DNA of 33,045 nt, taken from the NCBI GenBank assembly GCA_022340285.1, contig JAJDOG010000094.1, positions 1 to 33,045 on the forward strand, written 5' to 3'. The position numbers and the translations under genes are program-made. The DNA is from Betaproteobacteria bacterium (GTDB lineage: Bacteria > Pseudomonadota > Gammaproteobacteria > Burkholderiales > SG8-39). Below the pieces are notes generated by a model. It was not told the DNA's origin and searched no databases. It worked only from the letters and a program-made list of their open reading frames with translations. Below are positions 16,268 through 24,501 of the stretch, piece after piece. Positions within the stretch are counted from its first letter, which is position 1. Each line of letters starts with the position of its first letter.

Positions 16268-16543
16268 TCACTCGCCGAAGCGGGCCCGCGCGCGCCCGAA
16301 CGCGTCGCCGAGGGCCTCGAACTCCTTGTCGACGTTCGCCGCAAGCAATTCCCAGTCGGGCTCGCCGGCGCGCTCGATCACCTGTGTTTGCGCCGCGGCG
16401 TCGTCACGCAGCCGGAGCAGCTCAGCGACCGTCTTCTTGAGATCGGCGCGATCGCCGGCATCCGCCTGAAGCTTATCGAGCTCGGCGTTCCACAGCGCGA
16501 GCCGCGCTTTCAGCATCTCCAAGTACTGGACCTTGGTCGGCAT
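16268..16543 (-). CDS. small coiled-coil protein, unknown function
   Basis: A 91-residue, highly charged, predicted all-helical protein starting MPTKVQYLEMLKARLALWN with GAGGAGGG upstream of the ATG. Heptad-like spacing of Leu/Ala (LDKLQADAGDRADLKKTV, then AELLRLRDDAAAQTQVIE) suggests an antiparallel helical hairpin or coiled coil. There is no signal peptide and no Cys. Similar small helical proteins of the sll1863 stress-response type are common in proteobacteria, but the function is unknown. It is 248 bases upstream of sodB on the same strand and divergent from the EthD-like gene, so it could be linked to the oxidative stress gene, though the spacing and hairpin argue for separate transcription. 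Confidence 0.75.
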   Translation of the reverse strand: MPTKVQYLEMLKARLALWNAELDKLQADAGDRADLKKTVAELLRLRDDAAAQTQVIERAGEPDWELLAANVDKEFEALGDAFGRARARFGE

Positions 16544-16742
16544 TTACGCCCTCCTCTAGGAGTCCCGCGGCGTTCCGGACCGCTGCACTCGACGGTCAGT
16601 ATGCCGGCGGCGCATATAAATTCAAGGTCTCGAGGTCGCCGACGGTCTTGTGCGGACGATGCGGTGTGGTGCGTGGGACCATGGAGGCGAATCGACATCC
16701 GGCGGTACACTTCGCGCCACGCTTGCATTCAGCGGTTCCACC

Positions 16743-17447
16743 GTGACCTTCTCATACTCACTGTTCTACGATCACGCCGGGGATACCACGCTCCAGCTCA
16801 GCGATGCCGACCGCTCCCGCTTCGTCGAAATCGTCCGGGCGACGCCAGGGTTGCGCAAGGCGCTGATCTACACGCCCGAGCGCGCGACCGATCCCCATCT
16901 CGATGACGGGCCACCACCGCCGCTCGCCGCGCAGCTCTACTTCGCAGATATCGACGCGCTGGAAGACGCGGTCGCCCGCGACGGTCATCTTCAGGCGCTG
17001 GCCGTGCATGGCATGCTGCCCAGCCTGGCGGGCGCGCGGATCACGCAGCAGGCGATGCTCAATCGAACCTTCGCGGTGCCGGATCCGGTCTTCCGGACCG
17101 CGCCGGGCGAGCTGCCCTGCAGCTATCTCGTGACCTATCCGGGGCCTGCCGAGGATCTCAACGAGTGGCTCGCCTTCTACCTTGCGCATCACCCGGCGAT
17201 CATGGCGAAGCTTCCCGCCATTCGCGAGCTCGAAGTGCTGACGCGCATCGACTGGTGCGGATTTCTTCCCTGGCCGCGCGCAAACGCGATGTTGCGCAAT
17301 CGCGTTGCGTTCGATAGCCCTGGCGCGCTGACGGCCGCGCTCGCGTCGTCGGTGCGCCACGAGCTGCGCGCCGACTACAAGCTCTTTCCGCCCTTCCGGG
17401 GCGGCAACACCCATCACCCGATGGCGACATTGGTGGTCACGCCATGA
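16743..17447 (+). CDS. EthD-like duplicated dimeric alpha/beta-barrel protein
   Basis: I chose the GTG at 16743 (MTFSYSLFYDHAGD), giving 234 residues; the frame is open to 16650, but the extra N-terminus looks random and the ribosome site is weak. Two ferredoxin-like halves are visible. The first runs from 'FSYSLFYDHAG' to 'AAQLYFADIDALEDAVARDG'; the second from 'CSYLVTYPGPAEDLNEWLAF' through 'YLAHHPAIMAKLPAIRELEV', where HHP is the EthD-type substrate-side signature. EthD and related proteins act as small partner proteins or isomerase-like enzymes in oxidative degradation. The stop overlaps the next gene's start (ATGA), so it is translationally coupled to the FAD monooxygenase and probably handles the same substrate or product. 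Confidence 0.8.
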   Translation: MTFSYSLFYDHAGDTTLQLSDADRSRFVEIVRATPGLRKALIYTPERATDPHLDDGPPPPLAAQLYFADIDALEDAVARDGHLQALAVHGMLPSLAGARITQQAMLNRTFAVPDPVFRTAPGELPCSYLVTYPGPAEDLNEWLAFYLAHHPAIMAKLPAIRELEVLTRIDWCGFLPWPRANAMLRNRVAFDSPGALTAALASSVRHELRADYKLFPPFRGGNTHHPMATLVVTP

Positions 17448-19105
17448 CCGCATCCCCTCATCGCACGCAAGTCGTCATCGCCGGAGGTGGACCGGCGGGA
17501 CTCGTCACCGCGATCGAGCTGGGTCGCCGCGGCGTCCCGTGCGTAGTCGCCGAAGAGGACGCGGGACCGCCACAGTTCCCCAAGGCGAACGCGACCACAT
17601 CGCGCTCGATGGAGCACTATCGCCGGCTGGGTTTCGCTGCGGAAATCCGCGCTCTCGGCCTGCCGCTCGATCATCCCCAGGACATCGCCTACTTCACGCG
17701 CTACGCGACGCACGAAATGGCGCGCGTACCCTGGCGGTCACGACGCGAGGCGGTCGCGGCGCGCGAAGAGGCCAACTCCCGCTGGCCGACACCCGAGCCG
17801 CTGCATCGCACGCAGCAGATGTATATCGAGCCGGTCCTGATGCAGCAGGCCGCGCGCTGGCCGGCAGTGGACCTGCGTTTCGGCTGGCGCGTGGTTGCGG
17901 TGCGTGCCCGGCCGGACGGGGTGTCGGCAGAGCTCGAGGAGATCGCGAGCGGCCGGCGGGAAACGTTCGAATGCGATTACCTCGTCGGCGCCGACGGTCC
18001 GCGCTCGGTCGTTCGCGCGTCGCTCGGCATCGAATACCAGGGCTGGGCCGGCGAGGAGCGCGACTTCATGGGCGGGCGGATGCTGGCCCTCTACTTCCGC
18101 TCCCGGAATTTCTACGACCTCGTCCCGCCGCGACGCTGCTGGCAGTACTGGGCGGTGAACCGGGAGCGACGCTCGTTTCTCTGCGCGATCGACGGGGAGA
18201 GCCTCCTCGTCTATCACACGCAGCTTCCGCGCGGCGAGGAGCCGACGGAGGCTTTCGCGCGCAAGTCCCTCGCGATTTCGACCGGCCGCGATTTTCCGAT
18301 CGAGCGCATCGGCACGGCGACGTGGACCGCTGGATTCACGCTGGTCGCCGAACGCTACGGGGATCCACACGGCCGCGTGTTCATCGCCGGGGACGCCGCA
18401 CACCTCTTCACGCCGACCGGTGGGCAGGGCTACAACACCGCCGTGGACGATTGCGCGAATCTCGGGTGGAAGCTCGCCGCCGCCTGCCAGGGCTGGGGCG
18501 GACCGCGGCTCCTCGGCACGTACGAAACCGAGCGCAAGCCGATCGGGCACCGGAACACCGGCTTCGCACGCGCGATGGCCGACTCCATCGGTCGCATGGC
18601 GATCCCCGCGAATCTCGAGGAGGAGACTCCTGACGGCGCGCGCAGCCGCGACGAGCTGGGCAAGAAGCTCGTCGAGCATTGCAATCGCGAGTTCGACATT
18701 CCGGGTATTCATTTCGGCGTCTTCTACGGCGGTTCGCCCGTCGTCTGCGACGACGGCACGCCGCCGCCTGCCGATGAATGGCACCGCTACGCGCCGCACG
18801 CCACACCCGGCGCACGCGCACCGCACCTCTGGCTGAGCGACGGCGTGTCGATCTTCGACCGGTTCGGGCGCGACTTCACATTGTTGCGGCTCGGCGGCGC
18901 GACGCACGACGCAGGCGGGTTCGAAGCGGCCGCAGAACGGCGCGGAGCATCGATTCACGTCCTCGACGTGCCGCTGCCCGAGGCCCGCGACCTGTACGGA
19001 CGGGACCTGGTCCTCGTGCGGCCGGACCATCACGTCGCCTGGCGCGGCAACGCATTGCCCGCCGCCCCTCAACAGGTGGTTGACACCGTGCTCGGCTTCG
19101 GATGA
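17444..19105 (+). CDS. class A FAD-dependent aromatic hydroxylase (PheA/TfdB/MhpA family)
   Basis: A 553-residue flavin hydroxylase with the full three-part layout. FAD fold: GGGPAG (14-19). DG motif: GADGPRSVVR, contacting NAD(P)H. GD motif: FIAGDAAHLFTPTGGQGYNT. The C-terminal thioredoxin-like domain ends with 'YGRDLVLVRPDHHVAWRGNA', found in phenol 2-monooxygenase and 2,4-dichlorophenol hydroxylase. It should add one oxygen to an aromatic or related ring using NAD(P)H and O2 in the cytosol. It is coupled by ATGA to the EthD-like gene. Together with the shorter hydroxylase at 11460 and the ACAD-fold oxygenase at 8198, the window has three oxygenases of two unrelated folds. The substrate is unknown. 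Confidence 0.94.
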   Translation: MTASPHRTQVVIAGGGPAGLVTAIELGRRGVPCVVAEEDAGPPQFPKANATTSRSMEHYRRLGFAAEIRALGLPLDHPQDIAYFTRYATHEMARVPWRSRREAVAAREEANSRWPTPEPLHRTQQMYIEPVLMQQAARWPAVDLRFGWRVVAVRARPDGVSAELEEIASGRRETFECDYLVGADGPRSVVRASLGIEYQGWAGEERDFMGGRMLALYFRSRNFYDLVPPRRCWQYWAVNRERRSFLCAIDGESLLVYHTQLPRGEEPTEAFARKSLAISTGRDFPIERIGTATWTAGFTLVAERYGDPHGRVFIAGDAAHLFTPTGGQGYNTAVDDCANLGWKLAAACQGWGGPRLLGTYETERKPIGHRNTGFARAMADSIGRMAIPANLEEETPDGARSRDELGKKLVEHCNREFDIPGIHFGVFYGGSPVVCDDGTPPPADEWHRYAPHATPGARAPHLWLSDGVSIFDRFGRDFTLLRLGGATHDAGGFEAAAERRGASIHVLDVPLPEARDLYGRDLVLVRPDHHVAWRGNALPAAPQQVVDTVLGFG

Positions 19106-19271
19106 GGAGGGCGGCCGAACCCGTTGCTCCGGACCGGGAAAAGCGTGATGTGCGGACTGGACTTGCGCGTACACGGGAGGGCATGATGACGGCATGCCGG
19201 GTGCCGGACGGGAGCCCGGGCAGGGAGCGCAGGCGCAATCTCCGTCCGAAAATCGGCGGAAGGAGAAGAAC

Positions 19272-19667
19272 ATGTGGAAAATCCTTGGAACGTTGCTGAT
19301 CGGCATCGCGGCAGTCGGCCTGGCCGGGTGTCGCATAGCGCCGGTCATGGATATCGTCGACGCACCGGTGATCGAGCCGACCGGCGGCCCGAAGCTCACC
19401 GCGGACCAGGTCAAGCTCGCGATCCAGCGCGCCGGCGCGACGCTCGGCTGGCAGATCAAGGAAGTGCAGCCTTTCCTGCTGGAGGGAACGCTCCACCTGC
19501 GCACGCACATGGCGCAGGTCAACATTCCTTACAGCGCGGAACGCTACAGCATCGTCTACAAGGACAGCCAGAACCTGAACTACGACGGGAAGAACATTCA
19601 CAGCAACTACAACGGCTGGGTCCAGAATCTCGACAAGGCGATCAAGGTTCAGATGGGCCTGCGCTGA
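19272..19667 (+). CDS. small lipoprotein, unknown function
   Basis: The ATG at 19272 follows AGGAG (19261-19265); an earlier in-frame start at 19194 would bury the signal. The 131-residue precursor has a short hydrophobic signal (WKILGTLLIGIAAVG) and a lipobox LAGC with Cys20, so it should be lipidated and held in the outer or inner membrane. The mature part contains 'AGATLGWQIKEVQPFLLEGT' and 'ERYSIVYKDSQNLNYDG', followed by an IHSNYNGWVQNLDKAI end, a pattern seen in small conserved lipoproteins of unknown role. Its last 26 bases overlap the end of the convergent dehydratase gene. It is unclear whether it belongs to the pigment cluster; transcription is in the opposite direction. Confidence 0.85.
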   Translation: MWKILGTLLIGIAAVGLAGCRIAPVMDIVDAPVIEPTGGPKLTADQVKLAIQRAGATLGWQIKEVQPFLLEGTLHLRTHMAQVNIPYSAERYSIVYKDSQNLNYDGKNIHSNYNGWVQNLDKAIKVQMGLR

Positions 19668-20115
19668 TCGGGTCACGATCGCCGACGCGCGCGACCAGCA
19701 CGACCGTGGCGCGGCCTTCCGCGACAAGGCGCTCGTCCGCTTTCACTGAGAAGGCATACGTGAGCCCTTTGACGTCCGCGGCCTGGCAGGTCGCGGAGAT
19801 CGCGAGGTCCGCCGCGATGTCGTCCAGCGTGGCGACGTGCAACCGCGCATCGCGTACTGCGACGAGATAGCCAGGCGCCACGTCTTGGTCCGGAAGCGCT
19901 CGCAGGCCACCGTGCACGGCCATCGCCTGCGCCGCGTATTCGATTGCGACGACCGCCGGCAACCGCCCCCCGAGCCGCAGCGGATGCGTGGGGGCACGGT
20001 GGCTTGCTGCGCGGCAATCGATGCGGTCCGCGTCCCAGGATGCAACCGAATCGAGCAGGCACATTGCGCCGCGATGCGGCAGGAGGCGTTCCAGCGCGCG
20101 CCTATCGAGTGGCAT
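19642..20115 (-). CDS. hotdog-fold 3-hydroxyacyl-ACP dehydratase, ApeP-like
   Basis: A 157-residue hotdog-fold protein. The opening LERLLPHRGAMCLLDSVASW, with His14 in LPHRGAM, is the hallmark of the ApeP/ApeI-like dehydratases of aryl polyene clusters; 'VVAIEYAAQAMAVHGGLRAL' carries the acidic residue on the hot-dog helix. In the Xenorhabdus APE system ApeP works together with ApeI to dehydrate the growing polyene chain on the ACP, and a FabZ-like partner is present here at 26019. It is the last gene of the leftward series and starts inside the end of the chain-length-factor gene (14-base overlap). Its own 3' end overlaps the convergent lipoprotein gene by 26 bases. Confidence 0.88.
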   Translation of the reverse strand: MPLDRRALERLLPHRGAMCLLDSVASWDADRIDCRAASHRAPTHPLRLGGRLPAVVAIEYAAQAMAVHGGLRALPDQDVAPGYLVAVRDARLHVATLDDIAADLAISATCQAADVKGLTYAFSVKADERLVAEGRATVVLVARVGDRDPISAGPSEP

Positions 20116-20905
20116 CGACGTGGACGCGCAACGCGTTCTCCGCGTTCAGGGCGAGTACCACGCTGCGCGATTCGCGGCGTGCGACCGACGTGAGCAACGG
20201 AAGGGCGCGCCCAACCGGGTTGGCGAGCCGTAAGGCCTCCAACCTCCTTTCGGACATCCCGGACACTGCCGCCGGGGCGCCGTCCACGATTTCCATCCGC
20301 AGCCTCGCAAGGTCACGTTCTCCGGCGTCGGGCGCGAGCACCAGCGCAAGACCGGCGGCAGCGGCCATCGGATGCATGGCGAGGAGGGGCGGCGGCATCG
20401 GACCGTCATAGGCAACGAGCAGCACGCAACGCGCCTCCACGTTTGCTTGCACGGCCGCCTCGAGCAGTCCGGGGCCGAATACTTCGTCGGTCGCCGTGAC
20501 CATGCTGGCTGGCGCGCGGCTCTGGACGGCGATCGTCCAGTATCCGCTCGCCGCGTTGTGCACCGAGTTGTGAAAGCGGGTCGGCGAGATCTCGGGATGC
20601 GGGCTCGCGAGCGCCTGGCAGATGTGGTGGAGGATCTCACCGTCGCTGTCGGTCGACGCGAATACGCTCGCAAGCGTAGTGGGGTCGATTCTGGCCTGGG
20701 CGACCGCCTGTTGCGCCACCGCCATGGCGAGGCGCACCGAAAAACTCGCGCGGCGACGTTCAGCGCTCGGCAAGCCTTCCGGTGCAGGAGGATCGATACG
20801 GCCGCCGACATATGCTGCCGTGCCCGCCAGCACGTCTTGCGCGGCCGGCCAGTCACCGAGTCCGGGCGCAGCAAATCCGATCCCACGGATCGTCACCGCG
20901 ATCAT
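20102..20905 (-). CDS. ketosynthase-like chain-length factor without active-site Cys, ApeC-like
   Basis: The ATG at 20905 (MIAVTIRGIGFAAPGL) overlaps the ketosynthase stop by four bases, giving 267 residues, far shorter than a full ketosynthase (about 400). It keeps the first half of the thiolase fold: 'VFASTDSDGEILHHICQALA' and 'SPTRFHNSVHNAASGYWTIA', where the catalytic Cys of active ketosynthases is replaced (NAASGYW). This is the beta-ketoacyl synthase-like N-terminal family (Ketoacyl-synt_2), represented by ApeC, which pairs with an active ketosynthase and sets chain length. The intact partner is the adjacent upstream gene. Translational coupling supports a fixed 1:1 complex. Confidence 0.88.
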   Translation of the reverse strand: MIAVTIRGIGFAAPGLGDWPAAQDVLAGTAAYVGGRIDPPAPEGLPSAERRRASFSVRLAMAVAQQAVAQARIDPTTLASVFASTDSDGEILHHICQALASPHPEISPTRFHNSVHNAASGYWTIAVQSRAPASMVTATDEVFGPGLLEAAVQANVEARCVLLVAYDGPMPPPLLAMHPMAAAAGLALVLAPDAGERDLARLRMEIVDGAPAAVSGMSERRLEALRLANPVGRALPLLTSVARRESRSVVLALNAENALRVHVDATR

Positions 20906-22092
20906 TCCGCGACTCCGAACACGAGACTTGCGTTGTTGCCGCCGAACCCGAGCGAATTGGTGAGCACCGCCCGCACCGGCCGCGTAGTGCTCTCGAGTTG
21001 TATCTTGGCTTCGCACTCGGGGTCGACCGCCGTCGTGTTGACGGTACCGGGAATGAATCCGTGCTCGATCGCGATCAGGCTTGTGACGGCACCGATGATC
21101 CCGGATGCGCCGAGCGTATGCCCGAAGAATCCCTTCAGCGAAGTGACGGGCGTTTCGGGCCCGATGACCTGTGCAATGGCGTGAGCCTCCACCATGTCGT
21201 TGTTGCGGGTGGCGGTTCCGTGCGCGCTCACATAGTCGATCTGACTGGCTGCGAGGCCACTGCGCTCGAGCGCGGCGGCCATCGCTAGCCGGGCGCCCAG
21301 CCCCTCGGGATGGGGCGCCGACATGTGGTGCGCGTCGGCGCTCTCGCCGTATCCGAGCAGCGCGACCTTGTGCGAAGCGGGCCCCGGCGCCCGCTCGAGC
21401 AGCGCGAGGCCTGCGCCTTCGCCCGGTGAGAGACCGTCACGCGCCGCATCGAACGGACGGCACGGCGCGCGCGACACGAGCTGCAGCGAGTTGAAGCCGT
21501 GCAGGGTGGTGCCGCAGAGACTGTCGACGCCGGCAACGACTGCCGCATCGCAAAGACCCGCGGCGATCCAGCGACTCGCACTCGCGAAAACTTTCGCGCT
21601 CGACGAGCATGCGGTCGCGACGGTGAGCGTCGGTCCGGCAAGGGCCAACGCCCGCCGCACGAACTCGGTGAGTGCGGAAAAATTGTGGGTTTCGGCGTAG
21701 CGCATGGTGTCGGGCAGCGCACCGGTCACCGGATCGCGGTCGCGATAGCCGAGCTCGGTGGAGAGCACGCCCGACGTGCTGGTGCCCGCGATGACCGCAA
21801 TCCGCTTTGCGCCAAGACGGGAAACGGCCCGCGCCACCGCATCCATGAAACCGTCCTGCTGCAGTGCGAGCCAGGCGAGGCGGTTGTTTCGGCAATCGTA
21901 ATCGTAGAGCGGGACCGGCACCGCAACGGATTCGACCTCCGCGACGCGGCCGACGAACGCGTCGACTTGCGCGGGCGCGAAATCATTGCGAGTGAGCCCC
22001 GAGCGCATCGTAGCGAGCGCTGCGCGGGTCGCGTTGCGGCCCGCACCAATGGCGGTCACCGCGGTGTAGGCATTGACGTAAAGCGGCTGCAC
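20902..22092 (-). CDS. beta-ketoacyl-ACP synthase, FabF-type, ApeO-like
   Basis: A 396-residue ketosynthase starting at a GTG at 22092 (MQPLYVNAYTAVTAIG) with no obvious ribosome site. The Cys-His-His triad is intact: Cys162 in TACSSSAKVF, His291 in SAHGTATRNND and His325 in GFFGHTLGASG. It condenses malonyl-ACP with the acyl- or aryl-primed chain on the cluster ACP. It is coupled (ATGA) to the Cys-less homologue downstream, so the two probably form a KS-CLF heterodimer as in ApeO-ApeC. An 87-base spacer with an extended -10 candidate separates it from the exporter gene. Typical APE clusters have a second active ketosynthase (ApeR), which is not visible here. Confidence 0.93.
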   Translation of the reverse strand: MQPLYVNAYTAVTAIGAGRNATRAALATMRSGLTRNDFAPAQVDAFVGRVAEVESVAVPVPLYDYDCRNNRLAWLALQQDGFMDAVARAVSRLGAKRIAVIAGTSTSGVLSTELGYRDRDPVTGALPDTMRYAETHNFSALTEFVRRALALAGPTLTVATACSSSAKVFASASRWIAAGLCDAAVVAGVDSLCGTTLHGFNSLQLVSRAPCRPFDAARDGLSPGEGAGLALLERAPGPASHKVALLGYGESADAHHMSAPHPEGLGARLAMAAALERSGLAASQIDYVSAHGTATRNNDMVEAHAIAQVIGPETPVTSLKGFFGHTLGASGIIGAVTSLIAIEHGFIPGTVNTTAVDPECEAKIQLESTTRPVRAVLTNSLGFGGNNASLVFGVAE

Positions 22093-22131
22093 GGCGGGCC
22101 GGGTTCGCAGGCCGGTTCGGGACGCGAATCG

Positions 22132-22140
22132 AGTATAGCA
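22132..22140 (-). promoter_or_regulatory. candidate extended -10 promoter for the ketosynthase-CLF-dehydratase genes
   Basis: On the minus strand TGCTATACT reads as an extended -10 element (TGn-TATACT) in the 87-base exporter-ketosynthase spacer, about 40 bases before the GTG at 22092. No good -35 is visible. A perfect 7-bp hairpin (22145-22161) sits where the -35 would be and could be an operator. Confidence 0.35.
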
Positions 22141-22179
22141 AACCGGATTCGCCGCGAATCCACTCCCCGCGAGGGAGGT

Positions 22180-24501
22180 CTATTCGACCCCTGGACGCGC
22201 CCAGGCGGCGGAAAAGACGAGCGAGAGCGCGGCGCCGAGCACAACGGTCTGGCCGATCGCCTGCAGGATTGCGGTGCCAGAGGTCGCCAGTGCACCGAAT
22301 GCGATCAGCGTCGTGAGGTTGGCGACGACGACCGAGTACGTGCTGCGAAGCCGGTCCGCCGAATCCGCCACGGCGCGATTGAAGAAGAGCGCATAGTTCA
22401 CGCCGATGCCGAGCACGAGAAGCAGGGACACGATGTGCAGGAGGGACAGGCGCACGTCGGCGAGCGCGAGGATCGCGGCGGTCGCGGCGATCGCGGCGAG
22501 CACCGGAATCATCACGTCCGTGGCGCGCCGCAAGCTCCGCAGACCCAGTGCGAGCACTGCCGCAATGGCGATGACCCCGAGGAACGCGAGGGTCAGCGCC
22601 TGCTCCCGGTAGGTGCGCACCATGCTGTCGGACTCTGCTTTGAGATCGAGCGCCAGAACCGCAGGATCGCCCAGTGCAGCCACTGCGGAGACCGGCGCAT
22701 TCGGATCGGTGACGCCGGAAAGGGGCGCAAACCCGACCCAGCCGCCGTCCTGATCGACGAGCAGGGAGCGGACCGCGAGCCCCCAGGCGGTCTCCGCGAG
22801 ATCGGATGGCCGGACCGGCGGCGCGGCGCGCGCGCGCGCGACGTCCTCGAGAAATGGCTTGAACAGGCCTTCGCGAAACGGGAGTCCCTGCGTGGCGCGC
22901 GCGAGCCGGCGGGCAAGTTCGTCCGCGTCGGGCAACGCCGCCTGGCGGGCGCGCTGGGTCGCAACGCTGGGCAGATATCGCGCCGGCGAGTCGTAGGCGC
23001 GGATCGCACCCGAATCGACCATCCGGCGCAGCATGGGCTCCAGCCGCTCGAGGCGCTGCAGCACCTCTTCTGCGGACTTTCCGCGCACTGCGATGAGTTG
23101 ACGCACGTCAGGCGCGCCGAGCGCACTGCGCAGCTCCTCGTCGCGTCGTTTCGCGGCGTCCGATATCGGGCTGAGGTTTGCGAGGTCGTTTTCCCACAGC
23201 GTCGCGCGCTCGAGCGCGATTACGCCAGCGGCCGCGACGAACGCCACCGGAACGATGGGCGCGAAGATCCGTGCGCGCCCGCAGAGAGCGCCCAGTGCCG
23301 GCGCCGCCCGGGCGAGCGGTGCCATCCGGTGATTGGGGCGCGTGCTCGCCAGTGCGGGAATCACGTAACGCGTCACGAGCCCCGCGGTCAGTACGCCGGC
23401 AAGCGAGAAGAGCCCCAGCTGCGCGAGTCCGACGAAGCTCGACAGCAGCATCGCGAGCGACCCGAAGACCGTGGTGAGCATCGCAAGGCGCAATGTGGGC
23501 CAGATCCGCGCCGCCGTTGCCGCTAGCGGCTCTCCGGCCGCGCGGTGCGCAACGAGGAAGGTCGGATAGTCGACGGCCTCCCCGACGAGCGCCGCGCCGA
23601 ATCCGAGCGTGATGCCGTGGACGACGTCGAACCCGAGGCTCACCGCCGCGATACCGACGGTGATTCCGCTCGCAACCGACAGCAGGCCGAACGCGACGAG
23701 CGAGATCCGCCGGTACGCCGCGAGCAGGAGGAGCGTGACGCCGAGCCCTGCCACGAGTGTGAGCCGCCAGATGTCTGCCCTGATCGTGGCGCGCGATTCC
23801 ACCGCGAACACGCTCGGACCACTCATCACCATCCGGATCGCTGGGTCGGTGCGCACTTCGACGAATTCCGCCTCGATCGCCGCTTGCGCGGCGGCTTGCG
23901 CGTCGAGGTCGTAGCCGGGCGCATGTGTCTCGGCCATGAGCAGCGCGCGCCCGCGCCGCGTGTCGACCCACACGCCGTGGCTGAGCGTAGGTTGCGAGCG
24001 ACGGGCTTGCGGGGCGAGCAGCGCCGCGAGCTCGCCCGTCGGATCGCGTGGCAGGGTCGGACGGATGAGCGGACCGAGCGGCGAGGCGAAGAGTTCGAGC
24101 GTACGCTTCAGGGCCGCGTGCAGACCCTCCTCGGTGAAGCGTGCCGCATTGACGGCAGGGCTGAGCAGATAGCGGTGTGCGAACAGGACTTCGCGATCTC
24201 GCTTTGCGAGTGTGCCCGTTCCATTAGCGACATAGGTGAAGTGACCGCCGGTGCGAAGACGCGTCGCAAGCGCCTGGCTGGTTGCTGCGAGCGTGGCGAC
24301 GTCGGCCCCGTCCACGGCGATGAGGATCAGGCGGGATGCAACGCCGTCGCGCAGCTGGGAGACGAGGAGCTCCTGTGCGGGTGTCGCGGCGCGGGGCAGG
24401 AACGCGGTCAGGTCCGCGGTGACGCTGGTGCGGGAGATCAGGATCCATCCGCACGCGGCGAGGCACGCCAGCCACGCCGCAATCGGCGCGACGCGCCTCA
24501 A
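22180..24501 (-). CDS. MMPL/RND-family exporter of the aryl polyene cluster
   Basis: I chose the TTG at 24501, which overlaps the LolA-like stop as TTGA and directly precedes the first membrane helix (RRVAPIAAWLACLAACGWIL), giving 773 residues; the frame is open to 24660 but there it shadows the LolA gene. The layout is two RND halves, each with one leading helix, a large periplasmic loop and a block of five helices. Each block carries the mid-membrane pattern of this family: 'GFGAALVGEAVDYPTFLVAH' in the first half and 'LVLGIGVNYALFFNRAVADS' in the second. MMPL-type proteins in APE clusters are thought to move the pigment or its lipid conjugate out of the inner membrane, passing it to the LolA-like carrier encoded just upstream. 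Confidence 0.93.
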   Translation of the reverse strand: MRRVAPIAAWLACLAACGWILISRTSVTADLTAFLPRAATPAQELLVSQLRDGVASRLILIAVDGADVATLAATSQALATRLRTGGHFTYVANGTGTLAKRDREVLFAHRYLLSPAVNAARFTEEGLHAALKRTLELFASPLGPLIRPTLPRDPTGELAALLAPQARRSQPTLSHGVWVDTRRGRALLMAETHAPGYDLDAQAAAQAAIEAEFVEVRTDPAIRMVMSGPSVFAVESRATIRADIWRLTLVAGLGVTLLLLAAYRRISLVAFGLLSVASGITVGIAAVSLGFDVVHGITLGFGAALVGEAVDYPTFLVAHRAAGEPLAATAARIWPTLRLAMLTTVFGSLAMLLSSFVGLAQLGLFSLAGVLTAGLVTRYVIPALASTRPNHRMAPLARAAPALGALCGRARIFAPIVPVAFVAAAGVIALERATLWENDLANLSPISDAAKRRDEELRSALGAPDVRQLIAVRGKSAEEVLQRLERLEPMLRRMVDSGAIRAYDSPARYLPSVATQRARQAALPDADELARRLARATQGLPFREGLFKPFLEDVARARAAPPVRPSDLAETAWGLAVRSLLVDQDGGWVGFAPLSGVTDPNAPVSAVAALGDPAVLALDLKAESDSMVRTYREQALTLAFLGVIAIAAVLALGLRSLRRATDVMIPVLAAIAATAAILALADVRLSLLHIVSLLLVLGIGVNYALFFNRAVADSADRLRSTYSVVVANLTTLIAFGALATSGTAILQAIGQTVVLGAALSLVFSAAWARPGVE

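Noticed and set aside
17738-19525. Minus-strand open frame of 595 codons
   Set aside because: Antisense to the FAD hydroxylase with all cofactor motifs on the plus strand; no domain of its own.
21499-23526. Plus-strand open frame of 675 codons
   Set aside because: Runs antisense across the ketosynthase and exporter genes, with Arg/Glu/Gly-rich low-complexity translation; no ribosome site or domain.
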